64,000 nucleotides of DNA from Zobellella taiwanensis (GTDB lineage Bacteria; Pseudomonadota; Gammaproteobacteria; Enterobacterales; Aeromonadaceae), in the NCBI RefSeq assembly GCF_003012795.1, contig NZ_PXYH01000018.1, forward strand, positions 1-64,000, given 5' to 3'. Each line of letters begins with the position of its first letter. The stretch's first letter is position 1. The position numbers were made by a program, and so were the translations under genes. Of the stretch, positions 47,028 to 56,575 are shown piece by piece. The notes under the pieces are model-generated. The model did not search any database. It was not told where the DNA came from and saw only the letters and a list, made by a program, of their open reading frames with translations.

Positions 47028-47822
47028 ATGGAATTGCTTGCTGTGTTGGCGATGGCATTTTACCTGTTGGCGGCCTTCGCCTGTGTGCACAACCTGTTCA
47101 ACCCCCACAACCAGGGGCGGCGTTACGGTTTGCTGGCGGCGCTATTCGCCCTGGCGCTGCACGCGGGCTGGCTGTTCGATACCGTGGTGCTGGTACCGGG
47201 CCAAAACCTGAGCATGCTTAACGTGGCCTCCCTTATCAGCCTGATCATCTGTTTGCTGATGACCCTGCTGGTGACCCGTTTCAATGTCTGGCTGCTGATG
47301 CCGGTGGTCTATGGCTTCGCCGGCCTGCTGCTGGTGGCCGACTTCCTGCTGCCCGGTTACTACGGCATGTATCTGGAGACCCGCCCCGAGGTTTTGCTTC
47401 ACATCGGCCTGGGGCTGATGTCCTACTCGCTGCTGACCATCGCCTGTCTGCTGGCGATACTGCTGGGTTTTCTCGACCACCGGCTGAAAAAGCACAAGCT
47501 CACCAACCTGCCCGCCATGCCGCCGCTGATGACCATAGAGCGTTACCTGTTCAGGCTGATTTTCGCCGGCGTGGTGCTGCTGACCCTGTCCATTTCCAGC
47601 GGGCTGTTCTTTTTGCAGGAAATGTTCAGCCCGGGCAAGGCCCATAAGGCGATCCTCAGTATTCTTGCCTGGTGCGTCTATGTCGGCCTGCTGTGGGGAC
47701 ACCACCGTCTGGGCTGGCGCGGGCGCAAGGTGATCTGGACCAGCGTGGCCGGCAGCCTGTTGCTGACCCTGGCCTATTTCGGCAGCCGTTTCGTGCGCGA
47801 AGTGCTGCTCGGCCAGGGCTGA
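47028..47822 (+). CDS. ypjD: Cytochrome c assembly family protein (YpjD, CcsA/HemX-like)
   Basis: The 264-residue protein has eight membrane helices and belongs to the CcsA/CcmC-like haem-handling superfamily; a conserved His region (LLWGHHRLGWRGRK, about 228-241) and LLHIGLGLMSYSLL are visible. YpjD genes sit next to ffh in many gammaproteobacteria, but their function is not established. The ATG at 47028 is chosen because residues before it are charged and not conserved; the ribosome site is weak. Confidence 0.87.
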   Translation: MELLAVLAMAFYLLAAFACVHNLFNPHNQGRRYGLLAALFALALHAGWLFDTVVLVPGQNLSMLNVASLISLIICLLMTLLVTRFNVWLLMPVVYGFAGLLLVADFLLPGYYGMYLETRPEVLLHIGLGLMSYSLLTIACLLAILLGFLDHRLKKHKLTNLPAMPPLMTIERYLFRLIFAGVVLLTLSISSGLFFLQEMFSPGKAHKAILSILAWCVYVGLLWGHHRLGWRGRKVIWTSVAGSLLLTLAYFGSRFVREVLLGQG

Positions 47823-47824
47823 CC

Positions 47825-47853
47825 TTGACAGCCCGGGTGTAAACCCGTAGAAA
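47825..47853 (+). promoter_or_regulatory. corB promoter with inverted repeat in the spacer
   Basis: TTGACA (47825-47830), exactly 17 bases, TAGAAA (47848-47853). The spacer contains CGGGT-GTAA-ACCCG (47834-47847), a 5-base inverted repeat in a position where a repressor could compete with RNA polymerase. Confidence 0.6.
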
Positions 47854-47884
47854 TTGATCAGATTTTTTACACAGGACGGTCTGC

Positions 47885-49153
47885 TTGGACGACATATCGA
47901 CGGGTACCCTCACCGGTATCCTGATAGCCTTACTTTTTATCTCCGCCTTCTTCTCCAGTTCCGAAACCGGCATGATGTCGCTCAACCGCTACCGGCTGCG
48001 GCATTTGGTGCAAAACCGCCACAAGGCAGCCACCCGGGTGGACAAGCTGCTGGCCCGTCCCGACCGCTTGATTGGCCTTATCCTGATCGGTAACAACCTG
48101 GTCAATATCATGGCTTCGGCCATCGCCACCCTGATCGCCATCCGCCTGTTCGGCGATTACGGCGTGGCTATCGCCACCATAGGCCTGACCCTGGTGGTGC
48201 TGATCTTCTCGGAGGTCACCCCCAAAACCCTGGCCGCGCTCTACCCCGAGAAAGTGGCCTTTCCGGCTTCCCTCATCCTGCGGCCGCTGATGGTACTGCT
48301 GTATCCGGCGGTGTGGGCTATCAACGCCATTTCCAACGGCCTGCTGGCGCTGCTGCGCATCAACCCCCATGGCCGGGAAGACACCGCCATCAGTTCGGAA
48401 GAGCTGAGAACCATCGTCAACGAGGCCGGCGCCCTGATCCCCCGCCGCCACCAGGACATGCTGGTGTCCATTCTCGACCTGGAAAAGGTCACGGTGGACG
48501 ACATCATGGTACCGCGCAACGAGATCTACGGTATCGATGTCACCCAAGACTGGAAGACCATCAGCCGGCGGCTGCTGCAGAGCCCGCACACCAAGGTGCT
48601 GCTGTATCGGGACAATATCGACGATGCCCTCGGCTTTATCCACGCCCGCGACGCCCTGCGGCTGCTGGCCAAGGAAGAGTTCAGCAAGCCGACCCTGATG
48701 CGGGCGGTGCGCGAGGTATACTTCATTCCCGAGGCCACGCCGCTCAATGTGCAGTTGCTCAAGTTTCAGCGCAACAAGGAGCGCATCGGCCTCATCGTGG
48801 ATGAATACGGCGATATCCAGGGCCTGATCACCCTGGACGATATTCTGGAAGAGATAGTGGGAGAATTCACCACTACCATCAGCCCCACACTGAGCGACGA
48901 AATCCGTCCCCAGGAGGACGGCTCCTACCTGATCGAAGGCTCGGCCAGTATCCGGGACATTAACAAGGAGCTGGGCTGGAACCTGCCCACGGACGGCCCC
49001 CGCTCACTGAACGGCCTGATCCTCGAATACCTGGAAGAAATTCCCCAGGCCAATATCGGCCTGCGGCTGTCGGGTTACCCGATAGAAATTCTGGAAGTGG
49101 AAAACAACATGGTGAAACTGGCCCGGGTCCTGCCGCATTTCTACCGGGCCTAG
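47885..49153 (+). CDS. corB: CNNM/CorB-like magnesium/cobalt transporter with CBS domains
   Basis: The 422-residue protein has an N-terminal DUF21 membrane domain (about 1-190; SAFFSSSETGMMSLNRYRLRH), a CBS pair (about 205-325; IMVPRNEIYGIDV, GLIVDEYGDIQGLITLDDILEE) and a C-terminal CorC/HlyC domain. Relatives (E. coli YfjD, Salmonella CorB) take part in Mg2+/Co2+ export. The start is a TTG nine bases after AGGA. Its stop overlaps the end of convergent nsrR by four bases. Confidence 0.88.
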   Translation: MDDISTGTLTGILIALLFISAFFSSSETGMMSLNRYRLRHLVQNRHKAATRVDKLLARPDRLIGLILIGNNLVNIMASAIATLIAIRLFGDYGVAIATIGLTLVVLIFSEVTPKTLAALYPEKVAFPASLILRPLMVLLYPAVWAINAISNGLLALLRINPHGREDTAISSEELRTIVNEAGALIPRRHQDMLVSILDLEKVTVDDIMVPRNEIYGIDVTQDWKTISRRLLQSPHTKVLLYRDNIDDALGFIHARDALRLLAKEEFSKPTLMRAVREVYFIPEATPLNVQLLKFQRNKERIGLIVDEYGDIQGLITLDDILEEIVGEFTTTISPTLSDEIRPQEDGSYLIEGSASIRDINKELGWNLPTDGPRSLNGLILEYLEEIPQANIGLRLSGYPIEILEVENNMVKLARVLPHFYRA

Positions 49154-49602
49154 GCCCGGCTGCGCTGCTCCGGCTCGAGCTGGTTGAAGATCACCATCAG
49201 TTCTTCCCGGTTACCCACCAAATCGGCCAAGGTGTAACTCTCCATCACCCGCAAAAAAGCTTCCATCGCCAGTTGGAGTGCATCCTTGAGCCGGCAGGCC
49301 GGCACCAGGTAACAGGCCGGGCTGCCACAGTCGATGCCCTTGAGGTTATGCTCCAGACTTCTGATCACCTTGCCGATATTGATCTCTTCAGGCTCCCTGG
49401 CCAGGCGGATCCCGCCGTTTTTGCCGCGTACCGCATGGATATAACCTTCCCGCGCCAGCTGGTTGACCACCTTGACCATGTGGTTGCGGGAAACATCGTA
49501 AAGATTGGACACATGGGCCACGCTGGTCAGTTCGCCTTTGGGCAGGGTGGCCAGGTACATCATGGTTCTCAGTCCGAAGTCGGTATAAGTGGTCAGCTTC
49601 AT
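49150..49602 (-). CDS. nsrR: Nitric-oxide-sensing repressor NsrR (Rrf2 family)
   Basis: NsrR carries an NO-sensitive iron-sulfur cluster and represses NO-detoxifying genes. The 150-residue protein matches E. coli NsrR over its whole length: MKLTTYTDFGLRTMMYLA, the recognition helix VSRNHMVKVVNQLAREGY, AVRGKNGGIRLA and the three cluster cysteines C92, C97 and C103 (CGSPACYLVPAC). In E. coli nsrR precedes rnr; here it is alone, convergent with corB. A likely target, nnrS, is at the left end of this window. Confidence 0.96.
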   Translation of the reverse strand: MKLTTYTDFGLRTMMYLATLPKGELTSVAHVSNLYDVSRNHMVKVVNQLAREGYIHAVRGKNGGIRLAREPEEINIGKVIRSLEHNLKGIDCGSPACYLVPACRLKDALQLAMEAFLRVMESYTLADLVGNREELMVIFNQLEPEQRSRA

Positions 49603-49662
49603 TCAGCGAAGGTCCTGGATTGGGGGCTAATATATATACATGATACACATTCGTGCCTAAGT

Positions 49663-49677
49663 TGACATGAAATGTCA
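49663..49677. repeat. Inverted repeat upstream of nsrR
   Basis: TGACAT-GAA-ATGTCA, a 6-3-6 palindrome 60 bases upstream of nsrR. It lies in the 140-base motX-nsrR gap, which also holds an AT-rich stretch (49628-49650). It does not match the NsrR consensus, and no clear nsrR promoter was found. A weak hairpin (GGTCC 49711-49715, GGACC 49729-49733) may end motX. Confidence 0.4.
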
Positions 49678-49742
49678 GCGCTGGCAAGGGCGGTCGCCCC
49701 CGAAAGAAGGGGTCCGACGACAAGCGCCGGACCGAGAAGAAG

Positions 49743-50408
49743 TCAGAACAACAGTTGCTGATCGAGCTCGCGCACCAGGTGGGGGGGCATCCGGGCAGCC
49801 AGTGCCTGGCTCAGGCGCAAGGCCTCCCGGTGCTTGTTGCTGTCATCGGTCACTATCTGCTTGAGCCAGAGGTAAGCCTGGGGATAGTCAAGAGGACTGC
49901 CGGCGCCCTCCACCAGCCAGCGCGCCCAGCCGAACTGGGCTTTTTCAAAGCCCAGGCTGGCCGCCTCCTGCATCAGCGGAAATGCCCGTTCCCGATTCTG
50001 CTGAACCAGGGTACCGCTGTAGTAATAGCGCCCCAGTTGCTCAAGCGCCGCCGGCAATCCCTGGCGGGCCGCAGCCCACAACATGCCCATGCCACGGCGG
50101 GGATCCGCCGGTACACAGATACCCCAGGCCAGCATATCCCCCCACAGGAACTGGTAGGCCGGCATACGCAGCACTTCGGCCCTGGCCTCGATATCTTGCA
50201 CCAGCTGGCAATCGTCCCGATCGCGCACCTGCTGCAGGTGGCGGTTGCTGTTGATCCAGCCAATCAGATCGTGTTCTTCATACAGGGGCACCGCCTGCAG
50301 TTCTTCCTCCAGAACGACCGGCGTTTCTCCGCCAGTGACCGGGGTCCCGTTCTGGGCCTGAAGCGACCAGCTGCAGCAGCACAATAATAAAGCGGATATA
50401 TACTTCAT
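49743..50408 (-). CDS. motX: Sodium-driven flagellar motor protein MotX
   Basis: MotX, with MotY, forms the T ring around the polar flagellar basal body in Vibrio and holds the PomAB stator. The 221-residue product has a signal peptide ending near SLQAQ, then the MotX-characteristic DDCQLVQDIEARA, MPAYQFLWGDMLAWGICV and GLPAALEQLGRYYYSGTLVQQ, followed by Sel1-type repeats (AASLGFEKAQFGWARWLVEG). The TPR/Sel1 repeats alone could be generic, but these three stretches are specific. No motY, pomAB or other flagellar gene is nearby. Confidence 0.87.
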   Translation of the reverse strand: MKYISALLLCCCSWSLQAQNGTPVTGGETPVVLEEELQAVPLYEEHDLIGWINSNRHLQQVRDRDDCQLVQDIEARAEVLRMPAYQFLWGDMLAWGICVPADPRRGMGMLWAAARQGLPAALEQLGRYYYSGTLVQQNRERAFPLMQEAASLGFEKAQFGWARWLVEGAGSPLDYPQAYLWLKQIVTDDSNKHREALRLSQALAARMPPHLVRELDQQLLF

Positions 50409-50542
50409 GGAACATCCTCCTGAGGCTGGTTATCGGCCCGGATCGCCAAAGGTTGAGCCGGTTTTACCGGCAAGGCACAGTTCAATAGCCGCAAGCAAGA
50501 ATGCCGAAAATGTGTGCTTGATCCCCATTTTAGAACTATAAG

Positions 50543-50572
50543 TTGCACAGCTGAATCGATTCAATGAATATA
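50543..50572 (+). promoter_or_regulatory. ptsG promoter region with Cra (FruR) operator
   Basis: TGAATCGATTCA (50552-50563) is a perfect palindrome and fits the Cra consensus TGAAWCG-WTTCA with the usual GC before it. It lies between a -35-like TTGCAC (50543-50548) and an AT-rich -10 region (GAATAT/AATATA, 50566-50572), where Cra would block polymerase. The rest of the 225-base motX-ptsG gap shows nothing convincing. Confidence 0.6.
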
Positions 50573-50633
50573 GCCATCCATCGGTCCCTGGCCGCCTCAG
50601 CCTCGGATATTTCCTTCAGCCCGGAGTGTGTTT

Positions 50634-52073
<1,440 letters not shown>

Positions 52074-52094
52074 TCCCGCCATTCCTCCGATAGC

Positions 52095-52124
52095 AAAACG
52101 CCACCCGCAGGGGTGGCGTTTTTT
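52095..52124 (+). terminator. ptsG terminator
   Basis: AAAACGCCACCC (52095-52106), loop GCAG, GGGTGGCGTTTT (52111-52122) and further T. Symmetric A/T flanks also suit the convergent mazG. Confidence 0.92.
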
Positions 52125-52145
52125 GTTTTCATCCGGGCCGGCGGC

Positions 52146-52949
52146 TCAGGACTCCTGGCACTTTACCCGATTCCAGTAGCTGTCCAGCTCTTCCAGGCTG
52201 CAGCCCCGGCTGTCCTTGCCATCGGCCCGCAGCGCCTGCTCCACCGCCCGGAAACGGCGTTCGAACTTGTCGTTGGCCCGGCGCAGCACGGCTTCCGGAT
52301 CCTGCTTGAGATGACGCACCAGGTTGACGGTAGCGAACAGCAAGTCACCCAGTTCGTCAGCAATGCGATCCGGGTCGCGCTCATGCTGGTTTACTTCTTC
52401 CAGCACTTCATCCAGTTCCTCGCGGATTTTATCCACCACCGGCGGCAACTCGCGCCAGTCGAAGCCGACCGCGGCACAGCGTTTCTGGATCTTGTTGGCC
52501 CGGGACAGGGCCGGCAGGCCGCGGGGAATGTCGTCCAGGGCGCTGGTGGCCGCGGCGTCCTTGGCTCTGCGCTCCTCGGCCTTGGTGTGTTCCCAGTTGG
52601 CCTTCACCTGCTCCTCGCTGTCGAAATCGGCGTTGCCGAACACATGGGGGTGGCGCGCCACCAGCTTGTGGCTGATGGCCTGCACCACGTCGCCGAAGTT
52701 GAACAGGGAGCACTCTTCCCCCAGGCGGGAGTAGAACACCACCTGGAACAGCAGGTCGCCCAGCTCCCCGGGCAGCTCCGCCAGCGCCCCCCGCTCTATG
52801 GTGTCGGCTACCTCGTAGGCCTCTTCCAGGGTGTGGGGCACTATGCTGGCGAAGTCCTGCCGCAGATCCCAGGGACAGCCGCTTTCCGGATCCCGCAGCG
52901 CCGCCATGATCGCCAGCAGGTCGCTGAGTGAATAATGATGTTTTTCCAT
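52146..52949 (-). CDS. mazG: Nucleoside triphosphate pyrophosphohydrolase MazG
   Basis: MazG hydrolyses NTPs and dNTPs to monophosphates and can lower ppGpp-linked stress in E. coli. The 267-residue protein has two all-alpha MazG domains with metal-binding EExxE-type motifs (TLEEAYEVADTI, about 40; REELDEVLEE and ADELGDLLFATVNLVRHL, about 175-215). It follows relA by 10 bases, as in E. coli, but no mazEF toxin-antitoxin pair lies between them. Confidence 0.95.
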   Translation of the reverse strand: MEKHHYSLSDLLAIMAALRDPESGCPWDLRQDFASIVPHTLEEAYEVADTIERGALAELPGELGDLLFQVVFYSRLGEECSLFNFGDVVQAISHKLVARHPHVFGNADFDSEEQVKANWEHTKAEERRAKDAAATSALDDIPRGLPALSRANKIQKRCAAVGFDWRELPPVVDKIREELDEVLEEVNQHERDPDRIADELGDLLFATVNLVRHLKQDPEAVLRRANDKFERRFRAVEQALRADGKDSRGCSLEELDSYWNRVKCQES

Positions 52950-52959
52950 GTCGCTCCCG

Positions 52960-55173
52960 TTACAGCCGCCTGGCTTCGAGTATGTCCGGCAACTGGCTGA
53001 TTTTGGCCAGGGTCCGGCTCAGGGTGTCAATGTTGTAGACCTCGAGCTCCATGTCGATGGTCGCGGTTTGCTGCTTGCGGTTGGAACGGCTGTTGACGCC
53101 CATCACATTGATCTTCTCGTTGGCGAGAATGGTGGTGATGTCCCGCAGCAGGCCGGATCGGTCGTTGGCCACCACCCGCATGGTGAGGTTGTAGCCGCCG
53201 GAATAATTCTCGCCCCAGACCGCGTCCACCATCCGCTCCGGGTGCTGGGCCGCCAGCTCCTTGAGCTGCTCACAGTCGGCCCGGTGGATAGAGATGCCCC
53301 GCCCCTGGGTGATGAAACCGACAATTTCGTCTCCGGGTATGGGCTGGCAGCAGCGGGCGGTGTTGGTCAGCAGATTGCCCACCCCCTGCACCACTATGTG
53401 GCCATTGGCCTTGTGATCCTGTGGCTTTTTCGCCGCCTTTTGCTCCAGCTGGCGAAGCACCTGCTCGTCCTGCTCGGCACTGGTCGGTTTTTTGTGCTGG
53501 CCCTGCAGGTAGTTGAGCAACTGGTTGATGCGCAGGTCGCCGCCGCCGATGCCGGCCAGCAGGTCGTCCAGGGTGGCCACGTTGAACCGCTCCAGCGCCT
53601 TCTTGTCTATCTGGCCAAAATTCAGTCCCAGGCGGTCCAGCTCCTTGTCGAGCACCTCGCGGCCGGCGTGGATATTCTTGTCCCTGTCCTGCTTTTTGAA
53701 CCAGGTGGCCACCTTGGAACGAGCCCGGCCGGTGCGCAAAAAGCCCTGGTTGGGATTCATCCAGTCACGGCTGGGGTTGGGCTGTTTCTGGGTGATGATC
53801 TCCACCTGATCACCGGTTTGCAGCTGGTAGGTGAAGGGCACGATGCGGCCGTCTATCTTGGCGCCGATGCAGCGGTGGCCAATCTGACTGTGGATATAAT
53901 AGGCAAAATCAAGCGGGGTGGCGCCGGCGGGCATGTCCACCACTTCCCCCTTGGGGGTAAACACATAGACCCTGTCCTCGAACACCTGGCTGCGCAGCTC
54001 ATCCACCAGGGAGCCGCTTTCGGCCATGTCTTCCTGCCAGGCCAGCAGCTTGCGCAGCCAGGCGATTTTTTCCTCGAAGCCGCTCTGGCGGCCACCGGCT
54101 GTGCCTTCCTTGTACTTCCAGTGGGCCGCCACTCCCAGCTCCGCGTCCTGGTGCATCTGGTCGGTGCGGATCTGGATCTCCACCGTCTTGCCCTCGGGCC
54201 CGATCACCACGGTATGAATGGACTGGTAGCCGTTGGGCTTGGGATTGGCGACATAATCATCGAACTCCCGGGGAATATGCCGCCACTGGGTGTGTACTAT
54301 GCCAAGCGCGGCGTAGCAGTCCTGCAGCCGGTGGGTCACTACCCGTACCGCGCGGACATCGAACAATTCGTCGAAATCCAGGTGCTTTTTCTGCATCTTG
54401 CGCCAGATGCTGTAGATATGCTTGGGGCGGCCGTAGACTTCCGCCTCGACACCGGCCTCCCGCAGCGCCGCCTTGAGGCCGGCGACGAAGTTGTCGATAT
54501 AGGCTTCCCGGGCCAGCCGCTTTTCATCCAGCAGCCGGGCAATGCGCTTGTAGGTATCCGGATGCAGGTAGCGGAACGACAGATCCTCCAGCTCCCACTT
54601 GAGCTGGCCGATGCCCAGCCGGTTGGCGAGCGGTGCGTAGATATTGGCAATCTCCTTGGCCACCAGCACCCGGGTTTCCTCGTCGGCGCTTTTCACCTCG
54701 CGCAGGCAGGTAATGCGCTCGGCCAGCTTGATCACCACCGCCCGAACGTCTTCCACCATGGCCAGCAGCATGCGTCGGACCCGGTCGACCTGGGCTTCGC
54801 TGCTCTTGTCACTGTGCACATGCTGCAACGAACGAATGGCCTCCATATCGGCCACCCCCTGCAGCAGGCGGGCAATATTGTCGCCGAAATCCTCCCGGGC
54901 CCGTTCGGGGGTCAGCTCGCCGTGCTCCAGGAAGGGATAGAGCAAGGCCGCCTTGAGGGTATCCAGATCCATGCTCAGGGTCAGCAGAATGCCCACCATC
55001 TCGACACCCTGGGCATGCAGCCTTGGCTCGGCCTCGACCGGCACCTTCAGCCGCTGACAATAGAGGTAGACGGCTTGCAGCTGTTCCCGCTCCGCGCCCG
55101 CCAGCGGCAGGCTGCCAACCCACTCCTCCAGGCTGAAGGTCGACTTGAGATGAGTATCGCGCACTGAAACCAT
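52960..55173 (-). CDS. relA: (p)ppGpp synthetase RelA
   Basis: RelA makes (p)ppGpp on ribosomes stalled with uncharged tRNA. The 737 residues show a degenerate hydrolase domain without the HD motif (MVGILLTLSMDLDTLKAALL), the synthetase domain (VRVVTHRLQDCYAALG, the RelA-type EFDDYVANPKPNGYQSIH, TDQMHQDAELGVAAHWKYKEG), a TGS domain (VDMPAGATPLDFAYYIHS), a zinc-finger region and a C-terminal ACT domain. This pattern is RelA rather than SpoT. The ATG at 55173 follows AAGGA and aligns with the E. coli start. It lies eight bases after rlmD. Confidence 0.97.
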   Translation of the reverse strand: MVSVRDTHLKSTFSLEEWVGSLPLAGAEREQLQAVYLYCQRLKVPVEAEPRLHAQGVEMVGILLTLSMDLDTLKAALLYPFLEHGELTPERAREDFGDNIARLLQGVADMEAIRSLQHVHSDKSSEAQVDRVRRMLLAMVEDVRAVVIKLAERITCLREVKSADEETRVLVAKEIANIYAPLANRLGIGQLKWELEDLSFRYLHPDTYKRIARLLDEKRLAREAYIDNFVAGLKAALREAGVEAEVYGRPKHIYSIWRKMQKKHLDFDELFDVRAVRVVTHRLQDCYAALGIVHTQWRHIPREFDDYVANPKPNGYQSIHTVVIGPEGKTVEIQIRTDQMHQDAELGVAAHWKYKEGTAGGRQSGFEEKIAWLRKLLAWQEDMAESGSLVDELRSQVFEDRVYVFTPKGEVVDMPAGATPLDFAYYIHSQIGHRCIGAKIDGRIVPFTYQLQTGDQVEIITQKQPNPSRDWMNPNQGFLRTGRARSKVATWFKKQDRDKNIHAGREVLDKELDRLGLNFGQIDKKALERFNVATLDDLLAGIGGGDLRINQLLNYLQGQHKKPTSAEQDEQVLRQLEQKAAKKPQDHKANGHIVVQGVGNLLTNTARCCQPIPGDEIVGFITQGRGISIHRADCEQLKELAAQHPERMVDAVWGENYSGGYNLTMRVVANDRSGLLRDITTILANEKINVMGVNSRSNRKQQTATIDMELEVYNIDTLSRTLAKISQLPDILEARRL

Positions 55174-55181
55174 AAGCGTCC

Positions 55182-56495
55182 TTAACTGAGTTCGAACAGG
55201 GCCATCGCTTCGCAATGAACCGTGTGGGGGAACATATCAATGAGGCCGAGGCGGGTCAGCCGGTAACCCCCCGCCAGCAGGGCCTCGCTGTCCCGGGCCA
55301 GGGTAGCCGGATTGCAGGACACATAGAGCAACCGTTGCGGCGAGAGCTTCAGCAAATAGGGCATGACCTGTTCGGCGCCGGCCCGGCCCGGATCCAGCAG
55401 CACCCGTGAGAACCCCTGCCGGGCCCAGGGTTCCCCGATAAAGTCGGCGGCCAGATCGGCCCGGTAGAAACGAGCCTGGTTCAGGCCATTGTCCTCGGCG
55501 TTGCCACGGGCCTGCTCCACCATCTCCATCACTCCCTCCACCCCCACCACGGGATGGCCGGCTGCGACCAGCGGCAGGGAAAAATTGCCCACGCCGCAGA
55601 ACAAATCCAACACCGGCTGGCCGGGCTCGGCGTCCAGCCATGCCAGCGCCTGGTGCACCATCTGCTCGTTGAGGGCACCATTGACCTGGATAAAGTCGCC
55701 GGGAGTGAACGACAGCCGGATATCATCTATTTGATAATAAAGTGGAAAAGGCACATGCAACGGGCGTCGGCCCTGATCATCCTGCAAAAAAAGCGCCAGG
55801 TTGCGTTGCTGGGCAAAAGACAGCAGCAAATCCAGATCCTGGCCGGACAGGGTACCGCCATGACGCAGCAACAGGGCCTGGCCTTCGGCAGCCTGGTACA
55901 GTTCCAGGTGGCCAAGCTGGCGCTGGCCGCGCAACCGGTTGAGCAGCTCCCGCAAGGGCGGAATCAGGGCGGACAGGGCCGGGTGGAGTACGCCACAACG
56001 GTCGATTTGTGCCAGTTCATGGGATTGGGCGCGGCGAAAGCCCAGCGCCACCCCCTTACCCTGGCGACGGATCGCCAGCCGGGCCACCCGCCGGTACCCC
56101 TGCCCCTGTCCCGCCAGCCACTCGGGCTCGGGCAGCGAATCAATGCGCTGGCGGGAAAACAGCCTGGCCACCGCCGAGGCCTTGAGATCGCGCTGTTCCG
56201 GCAATGGCATATGTTGCAGATTGCAGCCTCCACATTCGGCAACATGGGGACAAAAGGGACGGATCCGTTCAGGGGCAGCCTGCAGTACCTTATGCAACAC
56301 CGCGGTCTGGTAGCGGCTGTGCTGAGCGGTCAGCCGGACCCTCACCTGCTCCCCGGCCAGCACGCCGGCCACGAACAAGGGCTTACCCTGATGGCGGGCC
56401 ACGCCCATGCCATGGCCATTGACCTCCTGGATACGGACATCCAGCAACGCCGGTGCCGGGCTGGCAGGCTTTTTGACCTTAAAGAACTGAACCAT
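55182..56495 (-). CDS. rlmD: 23S rRNA (uracil(1939)-C5)-methyltransferase RlmD
   Basis: RlmD methylates U1939 using AdoMet and carries a [4Fe-4S] cluster. The 437-residue protein has an N-terminal TRAM domain (about 17-75), the cluster cysteines in PFCPHVAECGGCNLQH and a later Cys (DRCGVLHP), the AdoMet site LDLFCGVGNFSLPLV, and the catalytic Cys in LYVSCNPATLARD. First gene of rlmD-relA-mazG; divergent from barA, as in E. coli. Confidence 0.96.
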   Translation of the reverse strand: MVQFFKVKKPASPAPALLDVRIQEVNGHGMGVARHQGKPLFVAGVLAGEQVRVRLTAQHSRYQTAVLHKVLQAAPERIRPFCPHVAECGGCNLQHMPLPEQRDLKASAVARLFSRQRIDSLPEPEWLAGQGQGYRRVARLAIRRQGKGVALGFRRAQSHELAQIDRCGVLHPALSALIPPLRELLNRLRGQRQLGHLELYQAAEGQALLLRHGGTLSGQDLDLLLSFAQQRNLALFLQDDQGRRPLHVPFPLYYQIDDIRLSFTPGDFIQVNGALNEQMVHQALAWLDAEPGQPVLDLFCGVGNFSLPLVAAGHPVVGVEGVMEMVEQARGNAEDNGLNQARFYRADLAADFIGEPWARQGFSRVLLDPGRAGAEQVMPYLLKLSPQRLLYVSCNPATLARDSEALLAGGYRLTRLGLIDMFPHTVHCEAMALFELS

Positions 56496-56575
56496 AAAAC
56501 GTGGAGCCCTCGAACCGGCTATGTCATCATAAGCTTATTGTCTGTCAAGCGCGCATTGTCCCACATTCACCCCCT

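Noticed and set aside
50510-50535. Possible CRP site upstream of ptsG (TGTGTGCTTGATCC)
   Set aside because: Only the left half resembles TGTGA; the right half does not match TCACA.
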